From Pseudoalteromonas luteoviolacea NCIMB 1942 (GTDB lineage: Bacteria > Pseudomonadota > Gammaproteobacteria > Enterobacterales > Alteromonadaceae), in contig NZ_AUXT01000147.1 of NCBI RefSeq assembly GCF_001625595.1, positions 1-64,000 on the forward strand: DNA of 64,000 bases, given 5' to 3'. The notes under the pieces were generated by a model, which was not told where the DNA came from, did no database searches, and saw only the letters and a list, made by a program, of their open reading frames with translations. Numbering within the stretch: the stretch's first letter is position 1; each line of letters begins with the position of its first letter. Positions 18,060 to 28,238 of the stretch are shown piece after piece. The translations under genes were made by a program, and so were the position numbers.

Positions 18060-19126
18060 GTTGAAAAGCTCCTCAAAGCCAACCCTGTAGCTATTGAAAA
18101 TTGAGAGCGATGTCTGTTAAGCACACTCCTGTCCACTTTCGGTGCTACTTCCATATTTGCGAATGGGTCTCCAATAATACTGTGCACGCCCAATTCATCT
18201 ACTAGCAATCGATCAAGCCCTTCCACCAACGCAGTGCCGCCTGTCAATATGATATAATCAACCTGATCATGGCCACTGGTTGTCATAAACATCTGCAATG
18301 CTCTCCTTATTTGCTGTAACAGAGAGGTCTGAAACGGCGCCAAAACTTCAAACGTGTAGTTTGGCGGTAAGTCACCCGTCGTTTTAGCTAGTTCGGCTTC
18401 ATCAAAAGTTTTATTGTAGTACGCTACGATGCTATTCGTGTACTGTTCACCACCAAATACTTGATCTCGCGTATAAAGAGTCTTGCCAGACTGCACCACA
18501 CTGATCAGTGTAACGACTGCGCCAATATCAATAATAGCAACAACTTTATCGTATGCGTCGGATGGCAATTGCTCATATAACACGTCTACTGAACGCGCCA
18601 GGGCATAGCTTTCAACATCAACAACTTTGGCTTTTAGTCCCGACTCTTCTAATGCTCCAACCCTTGCTTGGACACTTTCAGTGCGCGCTGCCGACAAAAG
18701 TACATTCACTTTTGATGGATCGGCTTCGTTGACAGACAGTTTCTCAAAATCTAGGCTGACTTCATCTAATGGGTAAGGTATTAAGCTATCCGCTTCAATC
18801 GCTATCTGAGATTCCAATTCAGCATCTGTTAAAGATACATCCATAAAAATCATTTTCGTGATAACTGTTTGCCCGGATACGGCCACGGACGCATACTGCG
18901 TTCCTTTGGGTAGGCGTTTTTTGAGCTTTGAAATTACGCGCCCAATTGCTTCAATATCTTGAACAGCACGCTCTTTCATGGCCCCTTTTGGCAAGGGTTC
19001 AATTGCAACAGCTTCAACTCGGAAGCCCGCGCTTGATTCCGCTAGGAGCACAGCTTTTATACAGTGTGAACCAATGTCGATCCCAACCATTAGTGGCGCG
19101 TGCTTTTTAAATATTTGATCAAACAT
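18047..19126 (-). CDS. pilM: Type IV pilus assembly ATPase-like protein PilM
   Basis: A 359-residue cytoplasmic actin-like protein. The phosphate-1 motif GIDIGSHCIKAV is near the N terminus and IIDIGAVVT and LTGGTALVEG give the second phosphate and adenosine motifs. It binds the PilN tail to form the cytoplasmic ring of the pilus machine. It is the first gene of pilMNOPQ, divergent from ponA as in many gammaproteobacteria. Confidence 0.96.
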   Translation of the reverse strand: MFDQIFKKHAPLMVGIDIGSHCIKAVLLAESSAGFRVEAVAIEPLPKGAMKERAVQDIEAIGRVISKLKKRLPKGTQYASVAVSGQTVITKMIFMDVSLTDAELESQIAIEADSLIPYPLDEVSLDFEKLSVNEADPSKVNVLLSAARTESVQARVGALEESGLKAKVVDVESYALARSVDVLYEQLPSDAYDKVVAIIDIGAVVTLISVVQSGKTLYTRDQVFGGEQYTNSIVAYYNKTFDEAELAKTTGDLPPNYTFEVLAPFQTSLLQQIRRALQMFMTTSGHDQVDYIILTGGTALVEGLDRLLVDELGVHSIIGDPFANMEVAPKVDRSVLNRHRSQFSIATGLALRSFSTCHI

Positions 19127-19352
19127 GCAATTAATCCAAATATCTTATTTAGTAGTTATCTCGGCGTCATTCGTCAAGAGTTAACATTTGATACGCCTTA
19201 AGTATTATGCATTATACTTACCAAACAACTTCGGTGCATCTTTTAACACCTGTCCGGGCAGAAGAATTTACGTAAAAGTTATTAATCGCTTTTTAATCAG
19301 GATATACTATCAGTGTCCAATAGCAATTGGGAGTCTCAGTAGGGATAAATTC

Positions 19353-21800
19353 GTGAATTTATTAAAAAGATTATTACAGACTGTTTTCGTTTTTGGCCTT
19401 TTTGGCCTTTTGATTCTAATCGGCTTGTACTTCTATGTAAAATCCGACATCCCCAGCGTCAAAGTATTGAAAGACGTGCAGTTGCAGACCCCTATGCAGG
19501 TGTTTACACGTGACGGAAAACTCATTAATCAGTTTGGTGAAAAGCGCAGGATCCCAGTACAAATTGCGGATGTACCAGAGCCGCTGTTAAATGCCTTTCT
19601 AGCAACTGAAGACAACCGATTTTATGAACATTTTGGTATCGATCCCATAGGTATCGTTCGCTCCTTTATTGTGCTCGTTAGCACAGGACAGAAGAAACAA
19701 GGTGCGAGTACTATCACCATGCAGCTGGCGAGAAATTTCTTTTTAACCAGAGAAAAAGCCTATATCCGAAAGGTAAAGGAAATATTCATCGCTTTACATA
19801 TTGAAAGATTATTGAGTAAAGATGAAATATTTGAGCTTTATCTTAATAAAATAGAGCTTGGTCATCGCTCATTTGGTATTGGAGCAGCGGCACAGGTCTA
19901 TTACGGTAAAGAGTTGCACCAATTAACATTGCCACAAATGGCCATGATTGCCGGGTTGCCTAAAGCACCTTCAGCATTAAACCCAATTCGTAACCCAACC
20001 CGAGCTAAAGTGAGAAGAAACGTAGTATTGGGTCGTATGTTGGCAGAAAAATACATATCGCGAGCTGAGTATGATGAAGCTGTCAAAGCACCTATCACCG
20101 CCAAACGCCATGGAGCAGAAATAGAACTATATGCGCCGTATATTTCTGAAATGGTACGCGCATATATGGTCGATAAGTACGGTACAGATACGGCCTATAA
20201 TTCAGGTTTCAGAGTCTACACCACGGTTGATTCTGCAACACAAGCGGCTGCTCAGCAGGCACTCATCGATAACTTACATGCCTACGATAGACGTCACGGT
20301 TTTCGCGGGCCGGCCGCAACTTATTGGCTAGAAGATGAAGCGCCTTGGAGTACAGAGCAAATTATTGCACGTTTGAAAAAGGTTAAAGCAATAGCACCAT
20401 TGCAAGCTGGCGTTGTCACCGAGATTGAAGAACAATCCGCTTTAATTATATTGCCTTCTGGACAATCAATTACGCTAGACTGGCCGGCAATGAACTGGGC
20501 AAGAGCTTATATCAACGAAAAACGCCAAGGTCGCGCACCCAAAACGGCTTCAGAGATCCTTAAGCCAGGGATGCAAGTGTGGGTTAGAAATGTCGACGAT
20601 CAGTGGCGATTAAGCCAATTACCTCAACCAGCCAGTGCGCTTGTTTCTCTAGACCCTCAGAGTGGCCAAATAAAAGCACTGGTCGGTGGATATAGCTTTA
20701 AACAGAGTCAATATAATCGAGCTGTTCAAGCAAAACGACAAGTGGGCTCTAACATCAAACCATTTATTTACTCGGCAGCATTAAAATCAAATTACACACT
20801 CGCAACCATTATCAATGATGCACCAATTAACCATTGGGATAATAGTTTAGGTGTTGCTTGGCGACCAAAAAACAGCCCTAATGTTTATAGCGGTCCTATT
20901 CGCATTCGCAGAGCACTCGCGCAATCTAAAAACGTTGTTTCAGTGCGCTTAATGCGGGGCGTAGGGTTAAATAATACCGCTGATCATATCCTTAAATTTG
21001 GTTTCAATGATGAAGATTTAGTTCGCAGTGAATCTCTAGCGTTAGGGAGCGCTGCTTTAACTCCCTTAGAAATGGCTAGAGGTATGAGCGCGTTTGCCAA
21101 TGGTGGGCACTTAATCGAGCCTTACTTTATTGATCGCATGACTGACTCATTTGGCAATGAACTAGGTACTGCCAGCCCATTAAGAGTATGTGATGAAATT
21201 GAACTAGAAACCGATCCTTATGTCTGTGCCCCGAGAATCATTTCAGAGAGAAATGCCTTTTTAGTTGCTGATGCATTGAAAAGCGCCATCTGGGGCGGCG
21301 GAAGTTGGCGTCATAAAACAGGTTGGACCGGCACTGGCTGGCGAGCTCAGACGTTGAAACGTAAGGACTTAGCGGGTAAGACAGGCACAACAAACAATGC
21401 CGTAGATACTTGGTTCACTGGCTTTAACCGCAATTTACTCACCACAGTTTGGGTTGGCTTTGATGATGCCAGTAAACCGCTAGGGCGTGCAACATACAAC
21501 AGTAATTTAGGTAAACAGCAAATCGTTGGCGGTGAGGCCGGAGCAACAGCCGCACAGCCAGCTTGGGTTCAATATATGCGACATGCGCTAAAAGATGAGC
21601 CACTTGCTCCTATCGACCCTCCTCCTGGCCTTGTGTCAGTGCGCATCGACTTAAAAACTGGCTTACTCAGCGAGAAAAACGACTTTACGAGTCGCTTTGA
21701 ATATTTTGAAAGAGGCACAGCACCAACCAATTACGTGTTAGATTCTGGCGGCAGTACTCCCTTTGAAGATGCTTTACCTGCGACAGAAGAGCTGTTCTAA
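19353..21800 (+). CDS. mrcA: Penicillin-binding protein 1A, bifunctional transglycosylase/transpeptidase
   Basis: About 815 residues from a GTG at 19353 (AGGGA just upstream; the longer frame from 19188 adds 55 residues with no signal character before the membrane anchor). One N-terminal helix, then a GT51 glycosyltransferase with EDNRFYEHFGID and STITMQLARN, an OB-like insert, and a transpeptidase with SxxK in SNIKP, SKN in AQSKN and KTGT in AGKTGTTNN. It polymerises and cross-links peptidoglycan at the outer face of the inner membrane. Divergent from pilM. Confidence 0.95.
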   Translation: MNLLKRLLQTVFVFGLFGLLILIGLYFYVKSDIPSVKVLKDVQLQTPMQVFTRDGKLINQFGEKRRIPVQIADVPEPLLNAFLATEDNRFYEHFGIDPIGIVRSFIVLVSTGQKKQGASTITMQLARNFFLTREKAYIRKVKEIFIALHIERLLSKDEIFELYLNKIELGHRSFGIGAAAQVYYGKELHQLTLPQMAMIAGLPKAPSALNPIRNPTRAKVRRNVVLGRMLAEKYISRAEYDEAVKAPITAKRHGAEIELYAPYISEMVRAYMVDKYGTDTAYNSGFRVYTTVDSATQAAAQQALIDNLHAYDRRHGFRGPAATYWLEDEAPWSTEQIIARLKKVKAIAPLQAGVVTEIEEQSALIILPSGQSITLDWPAMNWARAYINEKRQGRAPKTASEILKPGMQVWVRNVDDQWRLSQLPQPASALVSLDPQSGQIKALVGGYSFKQSQYNRAVQAKRQVGSNIKPFIYSAALKSNYTLATIINDAPINHWDNSLGVAWRPKNSPNVYSGPIRIRRALAQSKNVVSVRLMRGVGLNNTADHILKFGFNDEDLVRSESLALGSAALTPLEMARGMSAFANGGHLIEPYFIDRMTDSFGNELGTASPLRVCDEIELETDPYVCAPRIISERNAFLVADALKSAIWGGGSWRHKTGWTGTGWRAQTLKRKDLAGKTGTTNNAVDTWFTGFNRNLLTTVWVGFDDASKPLGRATYNSNLGKQQIVGGEAGATAAQPAWVQYMRHALKDEPLAPIDPPPGLVSVRIDLKTGLLSEKNDFTSRFEYFERGTAPTNYVLDSGGSTPFEDALPATEELF

Positions 21801-21809
21801 ATCATAAGA

Positions 21810-21836
21810 AAAGGGCCACGCAATGCGTGGCCCTTT
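21810..21836. terminator. Bidirectional-looking terminator between ponA and metL
   Basis: AAAGGGCCACGC, loop AAT, GCGTGGCCCTTT and a T run: a perfect 12-bp stem just after the ponA stop. The A tract at the 5' side would also work from the minus strand. Confidence 0.9.
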
Positions 21837-21875
21837 TTATTAGGCAAATTTAAAGTTTAAAATAACGTTTAACGC

Positions 21876-21894
21876 TAGCGGTATTTAACCGCTA
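21876..21894 (-). terminator. Hairpin overlapping the metL stop
   Basis: TAGCGGT, loop, ACCGCTA, a perfect 7-bp stem that includes the metL stop codon. On the minus strand no strong T run follows directly, so it may be a transcript-end hairpin rather than a full terminator. Confidence 0.4.
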
Positions 21895-24240
21895 TTTTAA
21901 GTTTTGCGTTAACCAATAGAGGTCCGAGTGAATGCCTGCTGCCGTCACATCTTTACCCGCACCCGGCCCTTGAATAACCAGTGGGTTTGTCTCATACCAT
22001 TGGCTCGTAATCACAAAAATATTGTCACCAGGTGTTAAATTGGCGATGGCACTACCATTATCAACATAGGCTATACCAACTTTTACAGTCACCTTGCCAT
22101 GCTCATCAATATCTAACGCACCTGTGTAGCGCAGCGCTTTTCCTTCTCGCTCAGCCTGCTCAGCTCGTGTCGCATAAAACGTATCTAAGTCTTGTTTATT
22201 AGCTAAAAACTCGCTCCAATCACCCTCGGCTAAGTGTTCCGGCATCAATGGCTCTAGGGCAATATCATCAACATCAAGTTCGAGCCCTAAGTCCCTCGCC
22301 AATATCAGCAGCTTGCGCTGCATATCACGACCAGATAAATCTTCTCTTGGATCTGGCTCTGTATAGCCCATTTTCTGCGCCGCTAAAACGAGATCTGAAA
22401 ATGGCTTTGAACCATCGAAACTGCTACATAACCAAGACAAGGTACCAGAAAAAACACCTTCGATACGTGTTATCTTATCGCCGCTATTTTGTAGATCTGC
22501 CAATGCAAAATTAATTGGCAAACCAGCGCCTACACTCGTGTTATAACGCCACAATAGATTCCGTTCTTGTAGCTGCTCAAGCAACTGTGAGTACCATTTA
22601 CGCTGCGCTGTACCCGCATACTTGTTAGCACTGATTAGATGACAATCTTGCTCCACAAAGCTCGGATATAATTCACTAAACGCGTCGCTGGCCGTAATAT
22701 CAATGACCACTTTATGCTCGTAATCCAGCTCGCTGATACGCTCCAACAAATCAGACCGTGTATAACTTTGCGCTTCACTGCGCCATTGCTGCTGCCAATT
22801 GCCAATACTGATACCACTTGGGCAAAATAACATGTCTTTTGAGCGTAAAAGTGCAACCACTTTCAAATCAAAAGATGTCTGCAACTTCGCAATCTGTGCT
22901 TGGCATTGCTCGACGAATACTTCACCCACATTCCCCAAACCAGCAATGATAACGGCTAATTCGCGTCCTTTATTAACTAATTTATCGTGCAAAATTGCCA
23001 ACACATCACTATCGATCGACTGGTCGGTTAGAAATAGCCCATAGTTGCTATCACTGTGGGTAAATCGCACCACAACATCTTGCTGCTCTAATACAACCTC
23101 GGCTTGTTGTGTAAGTTGCGTCACTTCATACTCTGGCGCAACCAGCGCCACTCCTCTCAAATGCGTCTCGACAATATTTCCACGGCCTCGCAAATGCGTT
23201 GCGACTGCGTGTGTATCGTTACTTGGCACCAGAAGGTAGTCATCACCTCCTTTACTAAAGTGGTGAATACTGTGTTGAATAAGTTGACTCAAAGTGCGTA
23301 CTTCACCACGTACAAGCTCTTCAACTCGAATTAAATCCAACTCATCAAACGTTGTAATAAAGCGCTTATCTTTACTGTAGCCTTGTTTAACGATTTCTGT
23401 ACCTAATATCTCGGGCTCGTAGCTGCTGCGCACTTGCAGCTTGATATTCGTATTTTTTAATGGTGACAAAGTCTTAGCATGCAGCACAGGGTTACCCAGT
23501 CTAGCCAATAAGTTTGCTTGTACTCGGCATACTTTCGGATATTTGAGGGCAGTCGACACTTTTCGGGGATCCGTACTAAACACCCCTTGAGTATCAGTCC
23601 ACACAGAGACAGACTCAGCGTCAATGTAATTGGCTAACAAGGTTGCGCTGTAATCACTGCCATTGCGCCCTAGCGTAATCGTATTACCGTCACAGTCAGC
23701 AGCAATAAACCCTGTGACTACATTAATCTTGGTGGTATCGATTTGAGATAAACATGCCTGCCTGTTTTGCGCATGCAACAACTGACCTTGATGCTGTGTA
23801 AATAAAATCCGTGCATCGACATCGCTAGCAGCTACGTTCAAGGTATTTAAAAGGTGCGCTAACAATCTGGCGGACCATACTTCTCCATGAGCAAGCAAAG
23901 TTGCTTCATGCAGCGTCCGCGCATTCGCAGATTGAGCAATAGCCACCAGCTCATCCTGTAGTTTATCTTGCAGTGCCTGAGCGCTTGGTTCTGAAAATAA
24001 CTCACTCAGTAATTGACGCTGATGATTTTCAATTTGCAAGAGAATATCATTAAACGCTTTATCGTCTTGCTGTGCAAAACTCTGCCATAACTTAACTAGC
24101 GTATTGGTTGTTTTACCAGCGGCGGAGACAACAACACAGTCTCCTGCTTGGCATTGACCAAGCACAATGTTTGCTACTGCTTTATACCTAGTGGCAGAAC
24201 TTAAACTTGATCCGCCAAACTTATGTACTACTTTTGTCAT
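21892..24240 (-). CDS. metL: Bifunctional aspartokinase/homoserine dehydrogenase II
   Basis: About 782 residues. The N-terminal aspartokinase begins VHKFGGSS and contains the GRNGSDYSATLLA substrate segment; a regulatory middle section follows, then a homoserine dehydrogenase with nucleotide-binding VIIAGLGNVGEV and the DLSGRDMQRKLLILAR signature. It feeds aspartate into the methionine branch. The ATG at 24240 lies 5 bases after the metB stop; the alternative start at 24252 would overlap metB. Co-transcribed with metB under MetJ control. The metB partner identifies it as the MetL rather than ThrA type. Confidence 0.94.
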   Translation of the reverse strand: MTKVVHKFGGSSLSSATRYKAVANIVLGQCQAGDCVVVSAAGKTTNTLVKLWQSFAQQDDKAFNDILLQIENHQRQLLSELFSEPSAQALQDKLQDELVAIAQSANARTLHEATLLAHGEVWSARLLAHLLNTLNVAASDVDARILFTQHQGQLLHAQNRQACLSQIDTTKINVVTGFIAADCDGNTITLGRNGSDYSATLLANYIDAESVSVWTDTQGVFSTDPRKVSTALKYPKVCRVQANLLARLGNPVLHAKTLSPLKNTNIKLQVRSSYEPEILGTEIVKQGYSKDKRFITTFDELDLIRVEELVRGEVRTLSQLIQHSIHHFSKGGDDYLLVPSNDTHAVATHLRGRGNIVETHLRGVALVAPEYEVTQLTQQAEVVLEQQDVVVRFTHSDSNYGLFLTDQSIDSDVLAILHDKLVNKGRELAVIIAGLGNVGEVFVEQCQAQIAKLQTSFDLKVVALLRSKDMLFCPSGISIGNWQQQWRSEAQSYTRSDLLERISELDYEHKVVIDITASDAFSELYPSFVEQDCHLISANKYAGTAQRKWYSQLLEQLQERNLLWRYNTSVGAGLPINFALADLQNSGDKITRIEGVFSGTLSWLCSSFDGSKPFSDLVLAAQKMGYTEPDPREDLSGRDMQRKLLILARDLGLELDVDDIALEPLMPEHLAEGDWSEFLANKQDLDTFYATRAEQAEREGKALRYTGALDIDEHGKVTVKVGIAYVDNGSAIANLTPGDNIFVITSQWYETNPLVIQGPGAGKDVTAAGIHSDLYWLTQNLK

Positions 24241-24245
24241 ATTAA

Positions 24246-25469
24246 TTACCACAATACCGTATGTGCAGGAGACAATTTAAAGTCTTTTGCGCTGTCTGGG
24301 GCACCTTGAGTGCCAGGCTTGATCCGCTGGAAAGCTTGCTCTATATCTGCGAGTAAGTCCTCTACTTCCTCAATCCCCACAGAAATTCGAATTAAAGTAT
24401 CCCCTACACCCGCTTCCAATCTCGCTTCTGGATCCATTCCAGCATGGGTCATTGTCGCTGGGTGACAAATTAAGCTCTCAACTCCGCCCAATGATTCAGC
24501 GAGTGAAAATTGCTTCAACGAGGTTAGGAATGCAGCTGAGTCTTCCAATCCACCTTTGATATCAAAACTCACCATGCCACCAAAGCCATGTTGCTGTTTT
24601 TTAGCTAGCTCATGCTGCGGGTGTGAAACAAGGCCTGGGTAGTAAACTTGCTTTACAAAAGGTGAGGCTTCCAAATATTTTGCAATTTCTAAAGCATTTT
24701 GCTCATGTTGCTTTAGACGCACTTTAAGTGTTCTCAGCCCACGCAGCGTTAAGTAACTGTCAAATGGTGAACCCGTGATACCGATATTGTTCGCCCACCA
24801 CGCAAGCTCTTCACCTAACTCTTTGGTACGTGCAATTACGGCACCACCCACAACATCAGAGTGTCCATTAATAAATTTTGTTGTCGAATGCACCACAATA
24901 TCAACGCCAAATGCAATTGGGTTTTGTAATGCTGGAGATAAGAAAGTATTGTCTGCAGCAACCAATGCACCGCAGTTGTGAGCTGCTTTTACAACAGCTT
25001 CAATGTCTGTCAATCTCAGGATGGGATTACTTGGTGTTTCTATCCAAACGACTTTCGGCGCGATCTCTGCGATTTGCTCTAGACTTTCCGACTTAGTCAG
25101 ATCTAACACGACCACTTTTAATAAACCGCGTTTTTCTAATGACGTAAATAGACGGTAGCTACCACCATAGCAATCATGAGGAATAACTAAGGTATCATCA
25201 TGATTGAGTAACTGAGTAACTAGGTGAACAGCCGCCATACCTGTTGCCGTGATCATACCTTTCTCGCCGCCTTCTAGCTGAGTCAGTGTATCAGCGAGTA
25301 TGTCTCTATTTGGGTTACCACTACGCCCATAATCGTAATCACGTTTCTTATCAAAATCTGCAAACGAGTAGGTTGTAGAGAGATAAAGAGGCGGCACAAC
25401 TGCGCCATGGTGCTTGTCGGCATCAATGCCATTTCTAACTGCGATAGTTGACTTGTTGCTTTGGCTCAT
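24246..25469 (-). CDS. metB: Cystathionine gamma-synthase
   Basis: A 407-residue PLP enzyme of the Cys/Met metabolism family. The PLP lysine is in HSTTKFINGHSDVVGG; TGMAAVHLV and the YGRSGNPNRD segment near the N terminus bind the cofactor. It joins O-succinylhomoserine and cysteine. It is first gene of metBL, divergent from metJ. Cystathionine beta-lyase is the main alternative, but the metBL operon favours MetB. Confidence 0.92.
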   Translation of the reverse strand: MSQSNKSTIAVRNGIDADKHHGAVVPPLYLSTTYSFADFDKKRDYDYGRSGNPNRDILADTLTQLEGGEKGMITATGMAAVHLVTQLLNHDDTLVIPHDCYGGSYRLFTSLEKRGLLKVVVLDLTKSESLEQIAEIAPKVVWIETPSNPILRLTDIEAVVKAAHNCGALVAADNTFLSPALQNPIAFGVDIVVHSTTKFINGHSDVVGGAVIARTKELGEELAWWANNIGITGSPFDSYLTLRGLRTLKVRLKQHEQNALEIAKYLEASPFVKQVYYPGLVSHPQHELAKKQQHGFGGMVSFDIKGGLEDSAAFLTSLKQFSLAESLGGVESLICHPATMTHAGMDPEARLEAGVGDTLIRISVGIEEVEDLLADIEQAFQRIKPGTQGAPDSAKDFKLSPAHTVLW

Positions 25470-25478
25470 AGGTCACCT

Positions 25479-25518
25479 AGATACTTGGATGTTTAGACGT
25501 CTAAAAGGTTAGATGAAC
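25479..25518. promoter_or_regulatory. MetJ operator (Met boxes) upstream of metB
   Basis: Five consecutive 8-base units run from 25479. The central one (25495-25502) is a perfect AGACGTCT; GGATGTTT before it matches 5 of 8, and the outer units match about 4 of 8. Tandem 8-base boxes are how MetJ dimers bind. Confidence 0.82.
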
Positions 25519-25657
25519 AAATCAAAGAAGTCAAAACATTTATACTTCTACATGGCTAAATAACTAGTATTTGACTATCTTATTCAAACCGATAAAATTT
25601 CGCCACAAAGCGATCTCGTTTGTAAATAAGACTGAGTCTTTGACCAAATATGGCAAA

Positions 25658-25665
25658 AGACGTGT
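25658..25665. promoter_or_regulatory. Possible second Met box near metJ
   Basis: AGACGTGT matches the MetJ box at 7 of 8 positions, about 135 bases before metJ. A single box is weak by itself; autoregulation of metJ is plausible. Confidence 0.4.
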
Positions 25666-25799
25666 TGTTCTGCCACTTATGTATAAAGTACCATTTTCTT
25701 AAATTGGACCACTTTAGTTATACCGTCAGCAGTAAACCTCACGAGCAAAAACACAGTCTTATTTGCATCCCAAGTAAACACTGAGGCAAGTACAGAATT

Positions 25800-26120
25800 A
25801 TGGCTAAATGGAACGGTGAATATGTTCACCCTTATGCAGAACATGGTAAAAAATCTGAGCAAGTGAAAAAAATCACAGTCTCTATTCCTCTGAATGTACT
25901 CAAAGTACTAACAGATGAAAGGACTCGTCGCCAAGTAAATAACTTGCGCCATGCAACTAACAGTGAACTATTATGTGAAGCATTTTTACATGCCTTTACA
26001 GGACAGCCTTTACCAAATGATGAAGATTTAAGAAAGGATAACCCTGAAAAAATCCCTGCCGAAGTACGTAATATTATGGAAAAGATGGGATTGGATATTC
26101 CAGAGATCAACGAAGAATAA
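25800..26120 (+). CDS. metJ: Methionine repressor MetJ
   Basis: A 106-residue ribbon-helix-helix repressor, the standard MetJ length. [21 protein letters not shown] is followed by the DNA-binding strand [15 protein letters not shown] and the [24 protein letters not shown] helices, all close to the family. With S-adenosylmethionine it represses met genes. Divergent from metBL, as usual. Confidence 0.98.
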   Translation: MAKWNGEYVHPYAEHGKKSEQVKKITVSIPLNVLKVLTDERTRRQVNNLRHATNSELLCEAFLHAFTGQPLPNDEDLRKDNPEKIPAEVRNIMEKMGLDIPEINEE

Positions 26121-26142
26121 TCGAACTCTTCGTCATAAAACT

Positions 26143-26171
26143 AAAAAAGCCTCACACTGTGAGGCTTTTTT
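26143..26171. terminator. Bidirectional terminator between metJ and the malic enzyme gene
   Basis: AAAAAAGCCTCACA, short turn, TGTGAGGCTTTTTT: an almost perfect stem with A and T tracts on both sides, serving both converging genes. Confidence 0.92.
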
Positions 26172-26182
26172 GTCGGATGCGA

Positions 26183-27424
26183 TTAAGCCATATAATTTTC
26201 TGGCATATCGATTTGTGCGACACCTGAATCAATAGCAGCTTGCGCAACCGCTTTTGCGATACGTGGCAGTAAGCGCGGATCCATCGGTTTAGGAATAATA
26301 TACTCTGCACCAAACTCTAAGCTGTCTACTTCAGCAGCAACCAGCACTTCTTGTGGTACAGGCTCTTTGGCGATGCAACGGATAGCTTCCACAGCAGCAA
26401 TCTTCATTTCGTCATTGATCGCTGTTGCACGCACATCTAATGCACCACGGAAGATAAATGGGAAACACAGTACATTATTTACTTGGTTAGGATAGTCAGA
26501 GCGACCAGTTGCCATAATCAAATCATCACGAGCGCCATGAGCCACTTCAGGGCTAATCTCAGGATCTGGGTTTGAACATGCAAATACTACAGGTTTGTTA
26601 GCCATTAATTTAAGATCTTCTGGAGACAGTAAATCAGGGCCTGAAACACCTACAAACACATCAGCTTCGGCGATAACATCTTGTAGCGTGCGCTTATCTG
26701 TGTTGTTTGCAAAAAGCGTTTTATATTCGTTCAGGTCATCGCGACGTGTATGGATAACGCCTTTACGGTCAAGCATGTAAATATGTTCACGCTGCGCGCC
26801 ACACTTGATCAAAAGTTCCATACAAGCAATAGCGGCTGCACCTGCACCTAAACATACAATAATAGCTTCTTTTATGTCTTTACCTTGAATTTCTAACGCA
26901 TTCAACATACCTGCGGCGGTTACAATTGCGGTACCGTGTTGATCATCATGAAAAACTGGCACATCACAACGCTCAATAAGCGCTTTTTCAATTTCAAAAC
27001 ACTCAGGTGCTTTAATATCTTCTAGATTGATACCGCCAAAAGTATCTGCAATGTTTGCAACTGTATTGATGAAATCTTCTGTAGTGCGGTGCTTTACTTC
27101 GATGTCAATTGAGTCTAAACCAGCAAAGCGCTTGAACAGAAGCGCTTTACCTTCCATAACGGGTTTAGATGCCAATGGGCCTAAGTTACCTAAGCCTAAA
27201 ATAGCTGTACCATTACTGATCACAGCAACCATGTTGCCTTTACCTGTATAACGGTATGCATTAGCAGGATCGGCTGCAATTTCACGTACCGGTTCTGCAA
27301 CACCTGGACTATAGGCAAGCGCTAAATCTTTTACAGATTCTGCTGGCTTAGTAAGCTCAACACTGATTTTACCTGGGACGGGGTGAGCGTGGTAATGTAA
27401 TGCTTTTTCACGTAAATCTGACAT
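26183..27424 (-). CDS. maeB: Malic enzyme (short form, no phosphotransacetylase domain)
   Basis: A 413-residue malate dehydrogenase (decarboxylating), giving pyruvate, CO2 and reduced nicotinamide. YSPGVAEPVREI, the IKAPECFEIEKAL metal-binding region, FHDDQHGTA and the nucleotide fold GAGAAAIACMEL are present. E. coli MaeB has an extra C-terminal phosphotransacetylase-like domain; it is missing here, as in many short bacterial homologues. NAD versus NADP preference cannot be read from the sequence, so the symbol is family-level. Monocistronic, with a 600-base spacer upstream. Confidence 0.85.
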   Translation of the reverse strand: MSDLREKALHYHAHPVPGKISVELTKPAESVKDLALAYSPGVAEPVREIAADPANAYRYTGKGNMVAVISNGTAILGLGNLGPLASKPVMEGKALLFKRFAGLDSIDIEVKHRTTEDFINTVANIADTFGGINLEDIKAPECFEIEKALIERCDVPVFHDDQHGTAIVTAAGMLNALEIQGKDIKEAIIVCLGAGAAAIACMELLIKCGAQREHIYMLDRKGVIHTRRDDLNEYKTLFANNTDKRTLQDVIAEADVFVGVSGPDLLSPEDLKLMANKPVVFACSNPDPEISPEVAHGARDDLIMATGRSDYPNQVNNVLCFPFIFRGALDVRATAINDEMKIAAVEAIRCIAKEPVPQEVLVAAEVDSLEFGAEYIIPKPMDPRLLPRIAKAVAQAAIDSGVAQIDMPENYMA

Positions 27425-28022
27425 GACGCGATTTTTTCCTACGAGAAGTTAAAAGTGAGAGTGAGATAAAAATTCGCTAACTGTCTTCACAATACCCTTT
27501 TTGAAAATTAATTCAAGCACTATCAGGTCTATCCTGTTTACGGGGATTTTTTAGAATTTAGCGACTTTTACATGACTTTTCATCCAATTTTTCTGCTGTA
27601 ATACGACTCAATATTCGCTTTTAAAAAGCAATTATGAGTAATTATTATGCAAAAGTTAACTCAACCACAATTCATTGAAAATTAAACCACATATCAATGC
27701 ACTTTACTTAAACTTAACTACATTTAGTGACATTTAGATGAATTTAACTCACAAAAAAGTGAATCACTAAAGCATAAATATTCAAAACAAGAAAAAATTT
27801 AAACACCAAACAGCACTCGGTTGGCATAAAAAGCCAACGACAAAGTGTTTAATCACACAAATGTTATAAAATAAATATGGCAACTTTTTAATACAATACC
27901 AAATTGCGCGAATTTTTAATCGAGGAAGAGGGGGGGTTGGATATTTTTGATAAAAAGGATTTACATACTTTAGAACTAAAAAAAGCACCCGTAGGTGCTT
28001 TTCTATAATACCAAGCTGTTGA
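27425..28022. other. Long AT-rich intergenic region upstream of the malic enzyme gene
   Basis: About 600 bases without a supported gene. The maeB-proximal part should hold its promoter. GCTTTTAAAAAGC near 27616 and repeated CATTTAG/ACTTAA words at 27705-27740 are visible, but I see no recognised operator or RNA. The rpmE terminator lies at the right end. Confidence 0.5.
27981..28002 (-). terminator. Terminator after rpmE
   Basis: AAAAGCACC, short loop, GGTGCTTTT; read on the minus strand it is followed by a T-rich tract. Confidence 0.85.
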
Positions 28023-28238
28023 TTAACGCTTAGCTGAAAGCGCACCGAAGCGCTTGTTGAAGCGATCAACACGACCACCTGTGTCAAGGATCTTCTGCTT
28101 ACCAGTGTAGAACGGGTGACAAGAAGAACATACATCTAGGTGAATGTCTTTACAAAGTGTTGAACGAGTCTCGAATTTGTTACCACAAGAGCACGTAGCT
28201 GAGATCGTCTCGTACTTAGGGTGAATACCTTCTTTCAT
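28023..28238 (-). CDS. rpmE: 50S ribosomal protein L31, zinc-binding form
   Basis: A 71-residue ribosomal protein. Four cysteines (CSC near 16-18 and CSSC near 37-40) form the zinc site of the C+ L31 type, which is usually replaced by a Cys-free paralogue under zinc limitation. The start [12 protein letters not shown] is typical. It is divergent from priA, as in E. coli. Confidence 0.97.
   Translation of the reverse strand: MKEGIHPKYETISATCSCGNKFETRSTLCKDIHLDVCSSCHPFYTGKQKILDTGGRVDRFNKRFGALSAKR

Noticed and set aside
27782..28135. Minus-strand reading frame of 117 codons
   Set aside because: It overlaps rpmE in another frame and runs through its terminator; composition is that of a shadow frame.
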